Source of the DNA: Salinihabitans flavidus
Lineage (GTDB): Bacteria > Pseudomonadota > Alphaproteobacteria > Rhodobacterales > Rhodobacteraceae
Reading direction: 5' to 3'
NCBI RefSeq assembly: GCF_900110425.1
Contig: NZ_FODS01000007.1
Coordinates: forward strand, 90,550 to 154,549
DNA: 64,000 nt
The position numbers and the translations under genes are program-made. Within the stretch, counting starts at the first letter, position 1; each line of letters opens with the position of its first letter. This document shows, piece by piece, positions 19,223 to 27,425 of the stretch. The notes below the pieces were generated by a model. That model worked only from the letters and a program-made list of their open reading frames with translations. It did no database searches and was not told where the DNA came from.

Positions 19223-20152
19223 GTGTCCTTCGCATCCGATCCTTCCGGTGCGACGGCCACCACCTGCGTTGCCGTTTGCACATGCGACCGGCACGCGATG
19301 CTCGACACGCTTCTGACGCATCTGCCCGATGACATCGGCGGGCGGCCCCTGACTCTCTTTGTCGCCGACAACGGCCGCGATCCGGCAGGCCCCGTCCTGG
19401 ACCGGCATCGCGGCCGCCTCGATATCCGCTACGACCGGGTTGACGTCCCCGGCGTATCGCCCGCCCGCAATCACGTTCTGGCCTGCGCGCGCGACGCGGG
19501 ATTCGAGTTCATCGCCTGTATCGACGACGACGAGTGGCCCGCGCCGGGCTGGCTGTCCGCGCTGATGGCGACCGCACGGGATCAGAAGGCGGACATCGTC
19601 ATCGGCCCTGTCCGGGCCGACCTCGGGCCGGGCGATCCCGAGTGGCTTCGCCAGAGCGGGCTGCTCGACAAGGAGCATCTGATCTACGGCTCGCCCAATC
19701 TGCTGCTGCGCCTTGCCGCCCTGCCGGAAGATCCGGCGCTTTGGTTCCGGGCGGAGTTCGCCCGCAGTGGGGGAAGCGACTGGGAATTTCTCACGCGGCT
19801 GGAACGCGAAGGCGCGCGCGTCGCCTTTGCTCCCGGCGCCCTCGTGCATGAGCATGTGCCCGAAACCCGCAAGTGGCTGCGCTATTTCCTCCTGCGCGGG
19901 CTGCGCGAGGGCACGACGTTCGTGAAATCCGACCGCGTGCGCGGGGTGGCGCCCGCGCGCCGTCTTTGGCGCGCCCTTGGCACGATGGCGAAGAAGACGC
20001 TCTTCGGTATCGAGCACCTTCTGCGCGCGCCGTTTTCCGGACAATGGCACCTCGTGCGCGCAGGGATGGATTTCGCCGCCGTCCTGGGGGTGCTCATGGC
20101 GCTGATGGGCCTTGAAACGCGCGGCTATGGCCCGAAACTGCCCCGGCGTTGA
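19223..20152 (+). CDS. Glycosyltransferase family 2 protein
   Basis: This 309-residue protein starts with TTCVAVCTCDRHAMLDTLLT, the first beta strand of a GT-A fold, and has the metal-binding acidic cluster ACIDDDEWPAPGW near residue 102. A later WEFLTRLEREGARVAF segment and a C-terminal hydrophobic helix (FAAVLGVLMALMGLE) are consistent with a membrane-associated GT2 enzyme. The donor and acceptor cannot be predicted. It starts with GTG nine bases after the hydratase stop, preceded by AGGG. No polysaccharide cluster is nearby. Confidence 0.83.
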   Translation: MSFASDPSGATATTCVAVCTCDRHAMLDTLLTHLPDDIGGRPLTLFVADNGRDPAGPVLDRHRGRLDIRYDRVDVPGVSPARNHVLACARDAGFEFIACIDDDEWPAPGWLSALMATARDQKADIVIGPVRADLGPGDPEWLRQSGLLDKEHLIYGSPNLLLRLAALPEDPALWFRAEFARSGGSDWEFLTRLEREGARVAFAPGALVHEHVPETRKWLRYFLLRGLREGTTFVKSDRVRGVAPARRLWRALGTMAKKTLFGIEHLLRAPFSGQWHLVRAGMDFAAVLGVLMALMGLETRGYGPKLPRR

Positions 20153-20390
20153 GTCGCGCCCGCCCTCGTCCGGCGCGGGTCAGGCGCAGTTTTGCCACGA
20201 CGATTCGCACATACGTCCGGCCAGCTGAATTTTCGGTTTCCTTCCCGCGCAAAACCCGCTAGAGAGCGCCGTCATACATGCGCGTGATGCCCGCTCAGGC
20301 TCGAATCGCCCCGCTTTGCCGGGCGTGTCCGTTCGGACGGTATCACGCATTTCAGAAACCGAACCGAACGACGAAAGGGTCCGAAAACCC

Positions 20391-20654
20391 ATGGCAAATA
20401 CACCCCAGTCCAAGAAACGCGCCCGCCAGAACGAGCGCCGGCTCGCCGTCAACAAGGCCCGCCGCTCGCGCATCCGCACCTTCCTGCGCAATGTCGAAGA
20501 GGCGATCGCCTCCGGCGACAAGGAAGCCGCCACCGCCGCCCTGCGCGCCGCACAGCCCGAACTGATGCGCGGAGTCACCAAGGGCGTGTTCCACAAGAAC
20601 ACCGCTGCCCGAAAAATCTCCCGCCTGTCCTCGCGGGTCAAATCGCTCGGCTGA
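20391..20654 (+). CDS. rpsT: 30S ribosomal protein S20
   Basis: This 87-residue basic protein begins [17 protein letters not shown] and ends [16 protein letters not shown], as is standard for S20, which binds 16S rRNA early in small-subunit assembly. The start is set by that conserved N-terminus. An in-frame extension of 25 residues upstream has no family support. ACGAAAGG lies about 13 bases before the ATG. A strong terminator follows 26 bases after the stop, so the gene is its own unit. rpsT just upstream of dnaA is a common alphaproteobacterial arrangement. Confidence 0.97.
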   Translation: MANTPQSKKRARQNERRLAVNKARRSRIRTFLRNVEEAIASGDKEAATAALRAAQPELMRGVTKGVFHKNTAARKISRLSSRVKSLG

Positions 20655-20680
20655 GGCCACACAAATCGTTGAAAACAAAG

Positions 20681-20709
20681 GACGCCGCCCCGCGCGGCGT
20701 CCTTTTTTA
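20681..20709 (+). terminator. Rho-independent terminator of rpsT
   Basis: A perfect 9-bp stem (GGACGCCGC / GCGGCGTCC) with a CCCGC loop is followed by TTTTTT. This is one of the clearest intrinsic terminators in the window. Confidence 0.93.
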
Positions 20710-21185
20710 TGCGCTACCAAAACGAGAGCGCAGAGATTCTTTTCACCCGATGACAGAGTCAAGGTCTAAGAACAGTTGCCGCTCCTGCCGGGAAATTGCT
20801 AGTTTCAAACCTGCGATTCACTTCGCCTTGGGGGGACAGAAGCCAATCGGAAAAGACCTCGAATGGTCTGTCCGGTGCGCAGCACAGGGATTGCTTTTGT
20901 ATTCAAAAGCAATGACTTACCTGTGTATCACCGCGATTGGTTATGCTGTCTTCCATTGCGCAAGGATCAAATCGACCGGGGAAACACGGCTGCTGGGGGG
21001 TGGCCAGAAGCGTTCCGGTCGATCCGTCCGACAGGGTCTTCAGACCCCCCTGATCTCGCTGTGGGAGGCATGGATCAGTGCGCAACGGCCTTCGGGGCAC
21101 AGGGCGGTCGTGTCTGGCAAAACGGCAGTGATCCGGGCCCTGGGGGGCCGGAATAATGACATGAAACGACGCGGAACGGGGACGC
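20710..21185 (+). other. Gene-free dnaA upstream region
   Basis: About 475 bp between the rpsT terminator and dnaA holds no convincing gene. It is less GC-rich than its surroundings in the stretch 20760-20960. It contains a perfect inverted repeat at 20890-20913 and a GC hairpin near 21140 (CCCTGGGGGGCC). I found no consensus TTATCCACA DnaA box and no AT-rich unwinding element, so there is no direct evidence for an origin here. It is most simply the long dnaA leader and promoter region. Confidence 0.6.
20890..20913. promoter_or_regulatory. Perfect 10-bp inverted repeat upstream of dnaA
   Basis: ATTGCTTTTG, four bases TATT, then CAAAAGCAAT: both arms match perfectly. It lies about 270 bp upstream of the dnaA start. 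There is no T-run after it, so a terminator is unlikely. A protein-binding site or an RNA hairpin in a long dnaA leader are the options. Confidence 0.6.
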
Positions 21186-22541
21186 ATGACACAGGATCAA
21201 TGGGGTGAACTCAGGCAGAATATTCTTCGGACGATCGGGGAAAACAACTTCAAGACGTGGATCGAACCGATCGAGTTCGCGGAAATGGCCGACGGTGTCG
21301 CCACTTTCAACGTGCCGACGAATTTCATCGGCAACTACGTCTCCCAGAACTTCGGCGATCTGATCCTCAAACAGCTCACCCACGCCGGCGAGAACGTGCG
21401 CCGCATCCATTTCCAGGTGGCCGCGAAAACCCCGGCCCGTCCGTCTCGGGCCTCCGCCGCCCAGCCTGCCGCGCAAACCGCCCCCCCGCGCGACGACGCC
21501 CTGCCCGGCGCGCCGCTCGATCCGCGATTCACCTTCGACACCTTCGTGGTCGGCAAACCGAACGAGCTGGCCAATGCCGCCGCCCGCCGCGTGGCGGAAG
21601 GCGGCCCCGTCACCTTCAACCCGCTGTTTCTCTATGGCGGCGTGGGGCTGGGCAAGACCCACCTGATGCACGCCATCGCGTGGGAACTTCGCGCCCGCCG
21701 CCCCGATCTCAACGTGCTCTACCTCTCGGCGGAGCAGTTCATGTATCGCTTCGTGCAGGCCCTGCGCGATCGCAAGATGATGGACTTCAAGGAACTTTTC
21801 CGCTCTGTCGATGTTCTCATGGTCGATGATGTGCAGTTCATCGCCGGCAAGGATTCCACGCAGGAAGAGTTCTTCCACACCTTCAACGCGCTGGTGGACG
21901 GCAACAAGCAGATCATCATCTCCGCCGACCGCGCCCCCGGCGAGATCAAGGACATGGAAGATCGCATCCGCTCGCGCCTGCAATGCGGGCTGGTGGTCGA
22001 TCTGCACCCCACCGACTATGAATTGCGCCTTGGCATCCTGCAATCGAAGGTCGAACAATACCGCAGCCAATACCCCGACCTGCGCCTGTCCAGCGGGGTT
22101 CTGGAATTTCTCGCGCACCGCATTTCCACCAATGTCCGCGTGCTGGAAGGCGCGCTCACCCGCCTGTTCGCCTTCGCCTCTCTGGTCGGGCGCGAGATCA
22201 CGATGGATCTGACGCAGGATTGCTTGTCGGACGTGCTGCGCGCCTCGGATCGCAAGATCTCCGTCGAAGAGATCCAGCGCCGAGTGGCCGAGCATTTCAA
22301 CATCCGCCTGTCCGACATGATCGGGCCCAAGCGGGTGCGCACGCTGGCCCGCCCGCGGCAGATCGCGATGTATCTGTCCAAGCAACTCACCTCGCGCTCC
22401 CTGCCCGAGATCGGGCGCCGCTTTGGCGGGCGCGATCACACCACCGTCATGCACGGCGTCAAGCGGATCGAGGAGCTGCGCGCACAGGACGGGCAGATGG
22501 CCGAGGATCTCGAACTTCTGCGCCGCGCGCTGGAGGCCTGA
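21186..22541 (+). CDS. dnaA: Chromosomal replication initiator protein DnaA
   Basis: This 451-residue AAA+ initiator has an N-terminal DnaB-interacting domain (MTQDQWGELRQNILRTIGEN), a proline/alanine-rich linker at about residues 82-110, Walker A GGVGLGKTH at 151-159, Walker B VLMVDDVQFI, and the C-terminal DNA-binding helix-turn-helix ending in the signature GGRDHTTVMHGVKRIEE. It binds DnaA boxes and melts the origin. A GGGGACGC stretch lies just before the ATG. dnaN follows 155 bp downstream. Confidence 0.98.
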   Translation: MTQDQWGELRQNILRTIGENNFKTWIEPIEFAEMADGVATFNVPTNFIGNYVSQNFGDLILKQLTHAGENVRRIHFQVAAKTPARPSRASAAQPAAQTAPPRDDALPGAPLDPRFTFDTFVVGKPNELANAAARRVAEGGPVTFNPLFLYGGVGLGKTHLMHAIAWELRARRPDLNVLYLSAEQFMYRFVQALRDRKMMDFKELFRSVDVLMVDDVQFIAGKDSTQEEFFHTFNALVDGNKQIIISADRAPGEIKDMEDRIRSRLQCGLVVDLHPTDYELRLGILQSKVEQYRSQYPDLRLSSGVLEFLAHRISTNVRVLEGALTRLFAFASLVGREITMDLTQDCLSDVLRASDRKISVEEIQRRVAEHFNIRLSDMIGPKRVRTLARPRQIAMYLSKQLTSRSLPEIGRRFGGRDHTTVMHGVKRIEELRAQDGQMAEDLELLRRALEA

Positions 22542-22696
22542 TCCCCGGTATCGGCCACCTTCGGGACGCAGGCGGCGCGATTGCGCCCCCAGCCCCTTGA
22601 CGCCCCTGCCACAAGGGCACACAAAACAACAAAAAGTCTTGAGCCGGGGCGGAAATAGGATACCTTGCCGCTCCCGGCATGCGGAGGATACGTGGG

Positions 22697-23815
22697 ATGA
22701 AATTCAGCATTGAACGCGGCACGCTTCTCAAGGCGGTGTCTCAGGCGCAATCGGTGGTCGAACGCCGCAACACCATCCCGATCCTCGCCAACGTGCTGAT
22801 AGAGGCCGAAGGCGATCAGGTGCAGTTCCGCGCCACCGACCTCGACATAGAGGTCGTGGACAAGACCCCCGCGCAGGTCGAACGCGCCGGCGCCACCACC
22901 GTGTCGGCCACCATGCTGCATGAAATCGTGCGCAAATTGCCGGACGGGGCGCTTGTCACCCTTGTGGACGACAGCGCCGCGGGGCGCCTGTCGGTCGAGG
23001 CGGGGCGTTCGCATTTCTCGCTCGCCACCCTGCCGAAAGAGGACTTCCCGGTGATGGCCTCTTCGGAATACCACTCGAATTTCTCCGCCAAGGCGCCAGA
23101 GCTGCGCCGCCTGTTCGACAAGTCGAAATTCGCCATCTCCAACGAGGAAACGCGCTATTACCTCAACGGCGTCTACATGCATGTGGCCGATGGCGAAGAG
23201 GGCCGCGCGCTGCGCTGTGTGGCCACCGACGGGCACCGGCTGGCCCGCATCGACGCCGCCCTGCCCGCCGGGGCAGAGGACATGCCCGGCGTGATCGTGC
23301 CGCGCAAGACCGTCGGAGAGCTGCGCAAGCTGCTCGAGGATGACGAGATGGACATCGCCGTGTCGGTCAGCGAAACCAAGATCCGCTTTGCCACGCCCGA
23401 CATCACCCTCACGTCCAAGGTGATCGACGGCACATTCCCCGATTACACCCGCGTCATTCCGCAGGGCAATACCCGCAAGATGGAGGTGGACGCCTCCGAT
23501 TTCGCTCGCGCGGTGGATCGCGTCGCCACTGTCAGTTCCGAACGCTCCCGCGCGGTGAAACTCCAGATCGACGACGACCGGCTCGTGCTCTCGGTCAACG
23601 CCCCCGACAGCGGCGCCGCCGAGGAAGAACTGGCCGTGGCCTATTCCGACGAACGACTGGAGATCGGCTTCAACGCCAAATACCTGCTGGAAATCGCCAG
23701 CCAGGTGGACCGCGAGAATGCCGTCTTCCTGTTCAACTCCGCCGGCGATCCGACACTGATGCGCGAAGGCAACGACACCAGCGCGGTCTATGTCGTGATG
23801 CCCATGCGGGTGTGA
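22697..23815 (+). CDS. dnaN: DNA polymerase III subunit beta (sliding clamp)
   Basis: This 372-residue protein is full length. It begins MKFSIERGTLLKAVSQAQSV, with RCVATDGHRLARI in the middle and ends with the clamp C-terminus YVVMPMRV. The dimeric ring tethers Pol III to DNA. The start was chosen at MKFSIERG. Six upstream in-frame codons are not family-like. In many bacteria recF and gyrB follow dnaN, but here a 470-bp repeat-rich spacer follows and then pncB. Confidence 0.98.
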   Translation: MKFSIERGTLLKAVSQAQSVVERRNTIPILANVLIEAEGDQVQFRATDLDIEVVDKTPAQVERAGATTVSATMLHEIVRKLPDGALVTLVDDSAAGRLSVEAGRSHFSLATLPKEDFPVMASSEYHSNFSAKAPELRRLFDKSKFAISNEETRYYLNGVYMHVADGEEGRALRCVATDGHRLARIDAALPAGAEDMPGVIVPRKTVGELRKLLEDDEMDIAVSVSETKIRFATPDITLTSKVIDGTFPDYTRVIPQGNTRKMEVDASDFARAVDRVATVSSERSRAVKLQIDDDRLVLSVNAPDSGAAEEELAVAYSDERLEIGFNAKYLLEIASQVDRENAVFLFNSAGDPTLMREGNDTSAVYVVMPMRV

Positions 23816-23883
23816 CACCGACACTGGGCAACCTCGTCCGGCGTCACAAGCAGCGGCTGACTGACGGCACCCCGTGCCCGAGC

Positions 23884-24045
23884 CTGCCGCATCTTTTCGG
23901 GCAAAATACCTCGGGGTCCGGGGCAGAGCCCCTGGGCCTGCGCGGCCTGAGCGCATACTGACATGGGCCTGCGCGGCCTGAGCGCAAAGATGACACTGCG
24001 CGCGCGGCACGCGCGCTCCGCCCGGTCAAACCCCGCCCCCCCCCG
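23884..24045 (-). repeat. Interspersed repeat B, copy 3, with two 31-bp tandem units
   Basis: Read on the plus strand the blocks are GCATCTTTTCGGGCAAAATA, CCTCGGGGTCCGGGGCAGAG, then two 31-bp units at 23934-23964 and 23965-23995, each beginning GGGCCTGCGCGGCCTGAGCG, then GCGCGCGGCACGCGCGCTCC and CGCCCGGTCAAACCCCGCC. The two units differ only near their right ends. Repeat B copy 4 has three such units. Confidence 0.8.
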
Positions 24046-24049
24046 GTAC

Positions 24050-24200
24050 AAAGGTTAACGCGCCCTCACCGCGCGCCGCGTTAAACCCGCCCGCGCCGAC
24101 ATCGGCACCGACGCGATACCGACGTTTCACCGACGCGATGCAGCCTGCCCATTTGCCAGAAAAACAAGGCGTTAACCCTGCATTCGCGTTGCCGGACTCC
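24050..24200 (+). repeat. Interspersed 11-bp-iteron element, copy 2
   Basis: GGTTAACGCGCCCTCACCGC and GCGTTAAA precede the iterons. CCGACG occurs at 24108, 24119 and 24130, exactly 11 bp apart, with a CCGAC half unit at 24096. Then come GATGCAGCCTGCCCATTTGC, CAGAAAAACAAGG, GCGTTAACCC and ATTCGCG. Copy 4 at 32.5 kb is nearly identical over this whole length. Confidence 0.85.
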
Positions 24201-24282
24201 GCAAACCGCGCCCGCCCCGTTAACCCCTTGCCCTCCCCGGCCGCAGGCGGCAAGACTGGGGCGCCAACTGCCGGAGGGATCC

Positions 24283-25575
24283 ATGGTCGACATCGCCGCC
24301 CGCGTCTGGAACCACAAGTGGAAGATCGATCCGATCGTCCGCTCCCTCATCGACACCGATTTCTACAAGCTGCTGATGTGCCAGTCGGTGTTCCGCAACA
24401 ACCGCGACACACAGGTGACGTTCTCACTCATCAACCGCAGCACCCATATCCCGCTGGCCGATCTCATCGACGAAGGGGAACTGCGCGAGCAGCTCGATCA
24501 CATCCGCACCCTCTCGCTGGCACGGGGCGAAAGCACATGGCTGCGCGGCAATACCTTCTATGGCAAGCGGCAGATGTTCCGGCCCGATTTCATGGAATGG
24601 TTCGAAACCCTGCGCCTGCCGCCCTATCATCTGGAACGCGTTGAAAACCAATACGAACTGACCTTCGAAGGCTCATGGCCAGAGGTCATGTTGTGGGAAA
24701 TTCCCGCCCTCGCCGTGCTCATGGAACTGCGCGGCCGCGCCGTCCTGCACGAGATGAAGCGCTTCGAGCTTCAGGTGCTCTACGCCCGCGCCATGACCAA
24801 GCTCTGGGAAAAGATCGAGCAGCTTCGGGAGGTGCCGGACCTGCGCATCGCCGATTTCGGCACCCGGCGGCGGCATTCCTATCTCTGGCAGGACTGGGCC
24901 GTGCGCGCCATGGTCGAGGGGCTGGGTGAAAAATTCGTCGGCACCTCGAACTGCCTCATCGCCAAGAACCGCGATCTGGAGGCGATCGGCACCAATGCCC
25001 ATGAATTGCCGATGGTTCAGGCCGCGCTGGCCGACAGCGACGAGGAGCTGGCCCGCGCGCCCTATGACGTGCTGTCCGACTGGCACGAGGAACACGACGG
25101 CAACCTGCGCATTATCCTGCCCGACACCTTCGGCACCGATGGTTTCCTGAGGCGCGCGCCCGACTGGCTCTCGGGGTGGACGGGCATTCGCGTCGACTCG
25201 GGCGATCCCGAAAAGGGCGCCGAAATGGCCATCCGCTGGTGGCAGGACCGCGGCGAGGATCCGCGCAAGAAAATGGTGATCTTCTCGGACGGACTCGATG
25301 TAGACAAGATCATGGAATTGCAGGCGAAATTCTCTGGCCGGGTGCGCGTCAGCTTTGGCTGGGGGACACTTCTGACCAATGATTTCCGGGGGTTGGTTGA
25401 GGACGACCGCCTCGCCCCCTTCTCGCTCGTCTGCAAGGCGGTCAGCGCCAATGGCCGCCCCACGGTGAAGCTGTCGGACAACCCCAACAAGGCAATGGGC
25501 CCCGAAGACGAGATTGCCCGCTACAAGCGTGTCTTCGGCGTCGGAGATCAGGAGAAGATGGAGGTTCTGGTCTGA
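24283..25575 (+). CDS. pncB: Nicotinate phosphoribosyltransferase
   Basis: This 430-residue protein has the N-terminal TDFYKLLMCQSVF motif near residue 26, where the enzyme binds nicotinate, and the later WTGIRVDSGDPEKGAE and VIFSDGLDVDKI segments that bind the phosphoribosyl group. The conserved histidine region is RRRHSYLWQ. The enzyme converts nicotinate and PRPP to NaMN in the Preiss-Handler pathway. The nicotinamidase gene pncA, 16 kb away in this window, would supply nicotinate. A GGAGGG site stands just before the ATG. The agmatinase-family gene follows after 68 bp. Confidence 0.95.
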   Translation: MVDIAARVWNHKWKIDPIVRSLIDTDFYKLLMCQSVFRNNRDTQVTFSLINRSTHIPLADLIDEGELREQLDHIRTLSLARGESTWLRGNTFYGKRQMFRPDFMEWFETLRLPPYHLERVENQYELTFEGSWPEVMLWEIPALAVLMELRGRAVLHEMKRFELQVLYARAMTKLWEKIEQLREVPDLRIADFGTRRRHSYLWQDWAVRAMVEGLGEKFVGTSNCLIAKNRDLEAIGTNAHELPMVQAALADSDEELARAPYDVLSDWHEEHDGNLRIILPDTFGTDGFLRRAPDWLSGWTGIRVDSGDPEKGAEMAIRWWQDRGEDPRKKMVIFSDGLDVDKIMELQAKFSGRVRVSFGWGTLLTNDFRGLVEDDRLAPFSLVCKAVSANGRPTVKLSDNPNKAMGPEDEIARYKRVFGVGDQEKMEVLV

Positions 25576-25643
25576 CCGATGGCGCCGATCCACTCCTCCG
25601 CTCCACCATTCGAGATGGCGGCGCAAAGCCCTAAGGAAATGAC

Positions 25644-26615
25644 ATGAGCGATCCGTTCTTCCAACCCGTCTCCGGCTTCGATCTGCCCCGCTTCGCCGGT
25701 ATCCCCACCTTCATGCGTCTGCCCCATGTCGATCCGGGCGATCCGCGCCTATCGCAGGTGCAGATCGGGCTGATCGGTGTTCCCTGGGACAGCGGCACGA
25801 CCAACCGCCCCGGCCCGCGCCACGGGCCGCGCCAGATGCGGGACATGTCCACGATGATCCGCGCCCAGAACGGGGCGACCGGCGTGCGGCCCTTCGAACG
25901 TGCGAACTGCGCCGATCTGGGGGATGTGGCCCCTAATCCGGTCGATATCGAAGACAGCATGGACCGCATCACCCGGTTCTATTCCAAGGTGCGCGAGGCG
26001 GGACTCCTGCCTCTGACGGCGGGCGGCGATCACCTGTCGACGCTGCCCATTCTCAGGGCACTCGCCAAACCTGAACCGCTCGGCCTGATCCTCTTCGACA
26101 GCCACACGGATCTTTACAAGGATTACTTCGACGGCATGCAATACACGCACGGCACCCCCTTCCGCCGCGCCATCGAGGAAGGGCTGCTCGATCCGCGCCG
26201 CATGGTGCAGATCGGGATTCGCGGCACGACCTACGACAGCGAGGACCGCGACTTCGCCGAGAGCGTGGGCGTGCGCGTGATCCCGATCGAGGAGTTTCAT
26301 GCCCGCGGCCCCGAGGACGTGATGACAGAGGCGAAAGAGATTGTGGGCACCGCCCCGACCTATGTGTCCTATGACATCGACTTCATCGACCCCGCCTTCG
26401 CCCCCGGAACCGGCACGCCGGAGGTTGGGGGGCCGAACGCCTTTCAGGCATTGCAGGTGGCGCGGATGCTCGATGGCGTGACCATCGCGGGCGCCGATCT
26501 GGTGGAGGTCTCCCCGCCGTTCGACGCCTCGGGCGGGACCGCCTATCTCGGCGTGTCGGTGATGTTCGAGATTCTGTGCAACATGGCGATGCAGCCGGGC
26601 CCGGCACCGGCCTGA
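25644..26615 (+). CDS. Agmatinase/ureohydrolase family protein
   Basis: This 323-residue ureohydrolase has the Mn-binding motifs in variant form: GGDH in LTAGGDHLSTL (residues 129-139), DSHTD in ILFDSHTDLYKDYF where the family usually has DAHxD, and the intact YDIDFIDPAFAPGTGTPEVG. All metal-binding Asp and His positions remain. GVPWDSGTTNRPGPRHGP is the N-terminal guanidino-substrate region. Agmatinase (SpeB), guanidinobutyrase and guanidinopropionase cannot be separated by eye, and the guanidine hydrolases found more recently are also relatives. It is probably cotranscribed with pncB. Confidence 0.85.
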   Translation: MSDPFFQPVSGFDLPRFAGIPTFMRLPHVDPGDPRLSQVQIGLIGVPWDSGTTNRPGPRHGPRQMRDMSTMIRAQNGATGVRPFERANCADLGDVAPNPVDIEDSMDRITRFYSKVREAGLLPLTAGGDHLSTLPILRALAKPEPLGLILFDSHTDLYKDYFDGMQYTHGTPFRRAIEEGLLDPRRMVQIGIRGTTYDSEDRDFAESVGVRVIPIEEFHARGPEDVMTEAKEIVGTAPTYVSYDIDFIDPAFAPGTGTPEVGGPNAFQALQVARMLDGVTIAGADLVEVSPPFDASGGTAYLGVSVMFEILCNMAMQPGPAPA

Positions 26616-26704
26616 GGGGCGGCCTGATCACACCCACGTCGCCCGCATTGTCCCGCGCCCATGCCCATCAGCAAAGTGATCCTGCCGGCAAGGGACGGGC
26701 CCCC

Positions 26705-27121
26705 TCACTCATCCACCTTGCCGCGCAGCGCCTTGACCTCGCCGCGCTGCTTCTTCGCCTCCAGCCGCCGCTTCTTCGATCCCAGCGTGGGCCGAGTCGG
26801 GATACGGCGCTTGGGCCGCTCAGTGGCCTTGCGCACGAGTTCGGCCAGCCGCTGCCGCGCGATTTCGCGGTTGCGGGCCTGATGGCGGGTCTCGTCGCAG
26901 AAGATCACCACCGCGCCATCCTTGCTCCAGCGCCGCCCGGCCAGCCGCTTCAGGCGCGCCTTGACCGCACCGGGAAGGGACGGCGACCGCTCCGCCTCGA
27001 ACCGCAGTTCCACCGCGGAGGCGACCTTGTTCACATTCTGCCCGCCCGGACCGGAGGCTCTGACGAACTGCTCCGTCAGTTCCCAGTCCTCGATGGCGAT
27101 ATCGTCGTTGATCCTGAGCAT
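26705..27121 (-). CDS. arfB: Alternative ribosome-rescue factor ArfB
   Basis: The 138-residue protein has the RF-like catalytic motif GPGGQNVNK with GGQ at residues 26-28, which hydrolyses peptidyl-tRNA on stalled ribosomes. The C-terminal tail is strongly basic (RPTLGSKKRRLEAKKQRGEV) and in ArfB enters the empty mRNA channel. The start MLRINDDIAIEDWEL was chosen because the longer open frame runs through the iteron repeat upstream (27144-27171). Transcription may begin from the possible small-RNA region to the right or from a promoter at the repeat. Confidence 0.92.
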   Translation of the reverse strand: MLRINDDIAIEDWELTEQFVRASGPGGQNVNKVASAVELRFEAERSPSLPGAVKARLKRLAGRRWSKDGAVVIFCDETRHQARNREIARQRLAELVRKATERPKRRIPTRPTLGSKKRRLEAKKQRGEVKALRGKVDE

Positions 27122-27138
27122 CTTGTCCTCCGCCGATT

Positions 27139-27190
27139 CCGCACCGACGCAATACCGACGTTTTACCGACGTGATGCAGAGAAGCCAAAC
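27139..27190 (+). repeat. Interspersed 11-bp-iteron element, copy 3
   Basis: CCGACG occurs at 27144, 27155 and 27166, exactly 11 bp apart, with the core ATACCGACGTTTTACCGACG and then TGATGCAGA. The GTTAACC part is absent. The element lies 20 bp upstream of the arfB start, so it is placed where it could affect arfB expression. Confidence 0.8.
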
Positions 27191-27196
27191 GGCCAA

Positions 27197-27385
27197 TCGA
27201 AAGGGCCGCTTCCACAGACGGGAAACGGCCCTTCGAGATGTTAGGAGGTGCGCCGGTTAGGTCAGCACCAATTCGGTTTTCCGTCACCCAGGGGCTGCCC
27301 TAGCTGCGGTCCTCCCGAACTGTTCCGACACCGCTCTCCATGGCTTCTCTAGACAATGGACACCTCCTTTCTCATGTTTCGGTTG
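27197..27385 (-). ncRNA. Possible small structured RNA or leader
   Basis: On the minus strand, TTGACA stands at 27418-27413, just past the stop of the transporter gene. A transcript would start near 27385. Its first half has AGGAGGTG (27368-27361), and CACCTCCT (27250-27243) pairs with it perfectly over 8 bp, closing about 125 nt. Inside are smaller hairpins such as CGGAAAACCG and CTAGGGCAGCCCCTGG. A strong stem at 27236-27197 (GGGCCGTTTCC paired with GGAAGCGGCCC) ends the unit, with only a weak U-run after it. An 18-codon ORF lies within. I cannot match it to a named RNA family. A 5' leader of arfB is the alternative. Confidence 0.4.
27300..27356 (-). CDS. Candidate 18-residue ORF inside the structured RNA
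   Basis: A TTG start at 27356 lies 4 bases after AGGAGGTG, a near-perfect ribosome-binding site. It would give MSREAMESGVGTVREDRS and stop at TAG (27300). An internal ATG at 27341 could start a 13-residue form. The peptide resembles nothing I know. Because the ribosome site is also one arm of the long stem, translation and folding would exclude each other. It may be a regulatory leader peptide, or the purine-rich box may simply be structural. Confidence 0.3.
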   Translation of the reverse strand: MSREAMESGVGTVREDRS

Positions 27386-27425
27386 AGATCAGGTTGCCAC
27401 AAAATTTCCAGATGTCAAAACAAAA

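Larger units (their letters stand above)
23816..24282. other. Repeat-rich spacer between dnaN and pncB
   Basis: No gene is present in these 467 bp. The spacer consists almost entirely of repeat B (inverted) followed by the iteron element, in the same order and orientation as at 32.28-32.66 kb. The short remainder before pncB has a GGAGGG ribosome site at 24272-24278. Confidence 0.8.

Noticed and set aside
20710..21185. Chromosome origin next to dnaA
   Set aside because: No consensus DnaA boxes, no AT-rich unwinding segment; in alphaproteobacteria the origin is often not at dnaA.
20669..21208. Open frame covering the rpsT terminator and running into dnaA
   Set aside because: It crosses a strong terminator, overlaps the dnaA start in another frame and has no family similarity.
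27243..27290. Guanidine-III riboswitch (GAGGTGCGCCG and GGTCAG resemble part of it)
   Set aside because: The closing pseudoknot strand GACGGCGC is missing, and no plus-strand gene follows.
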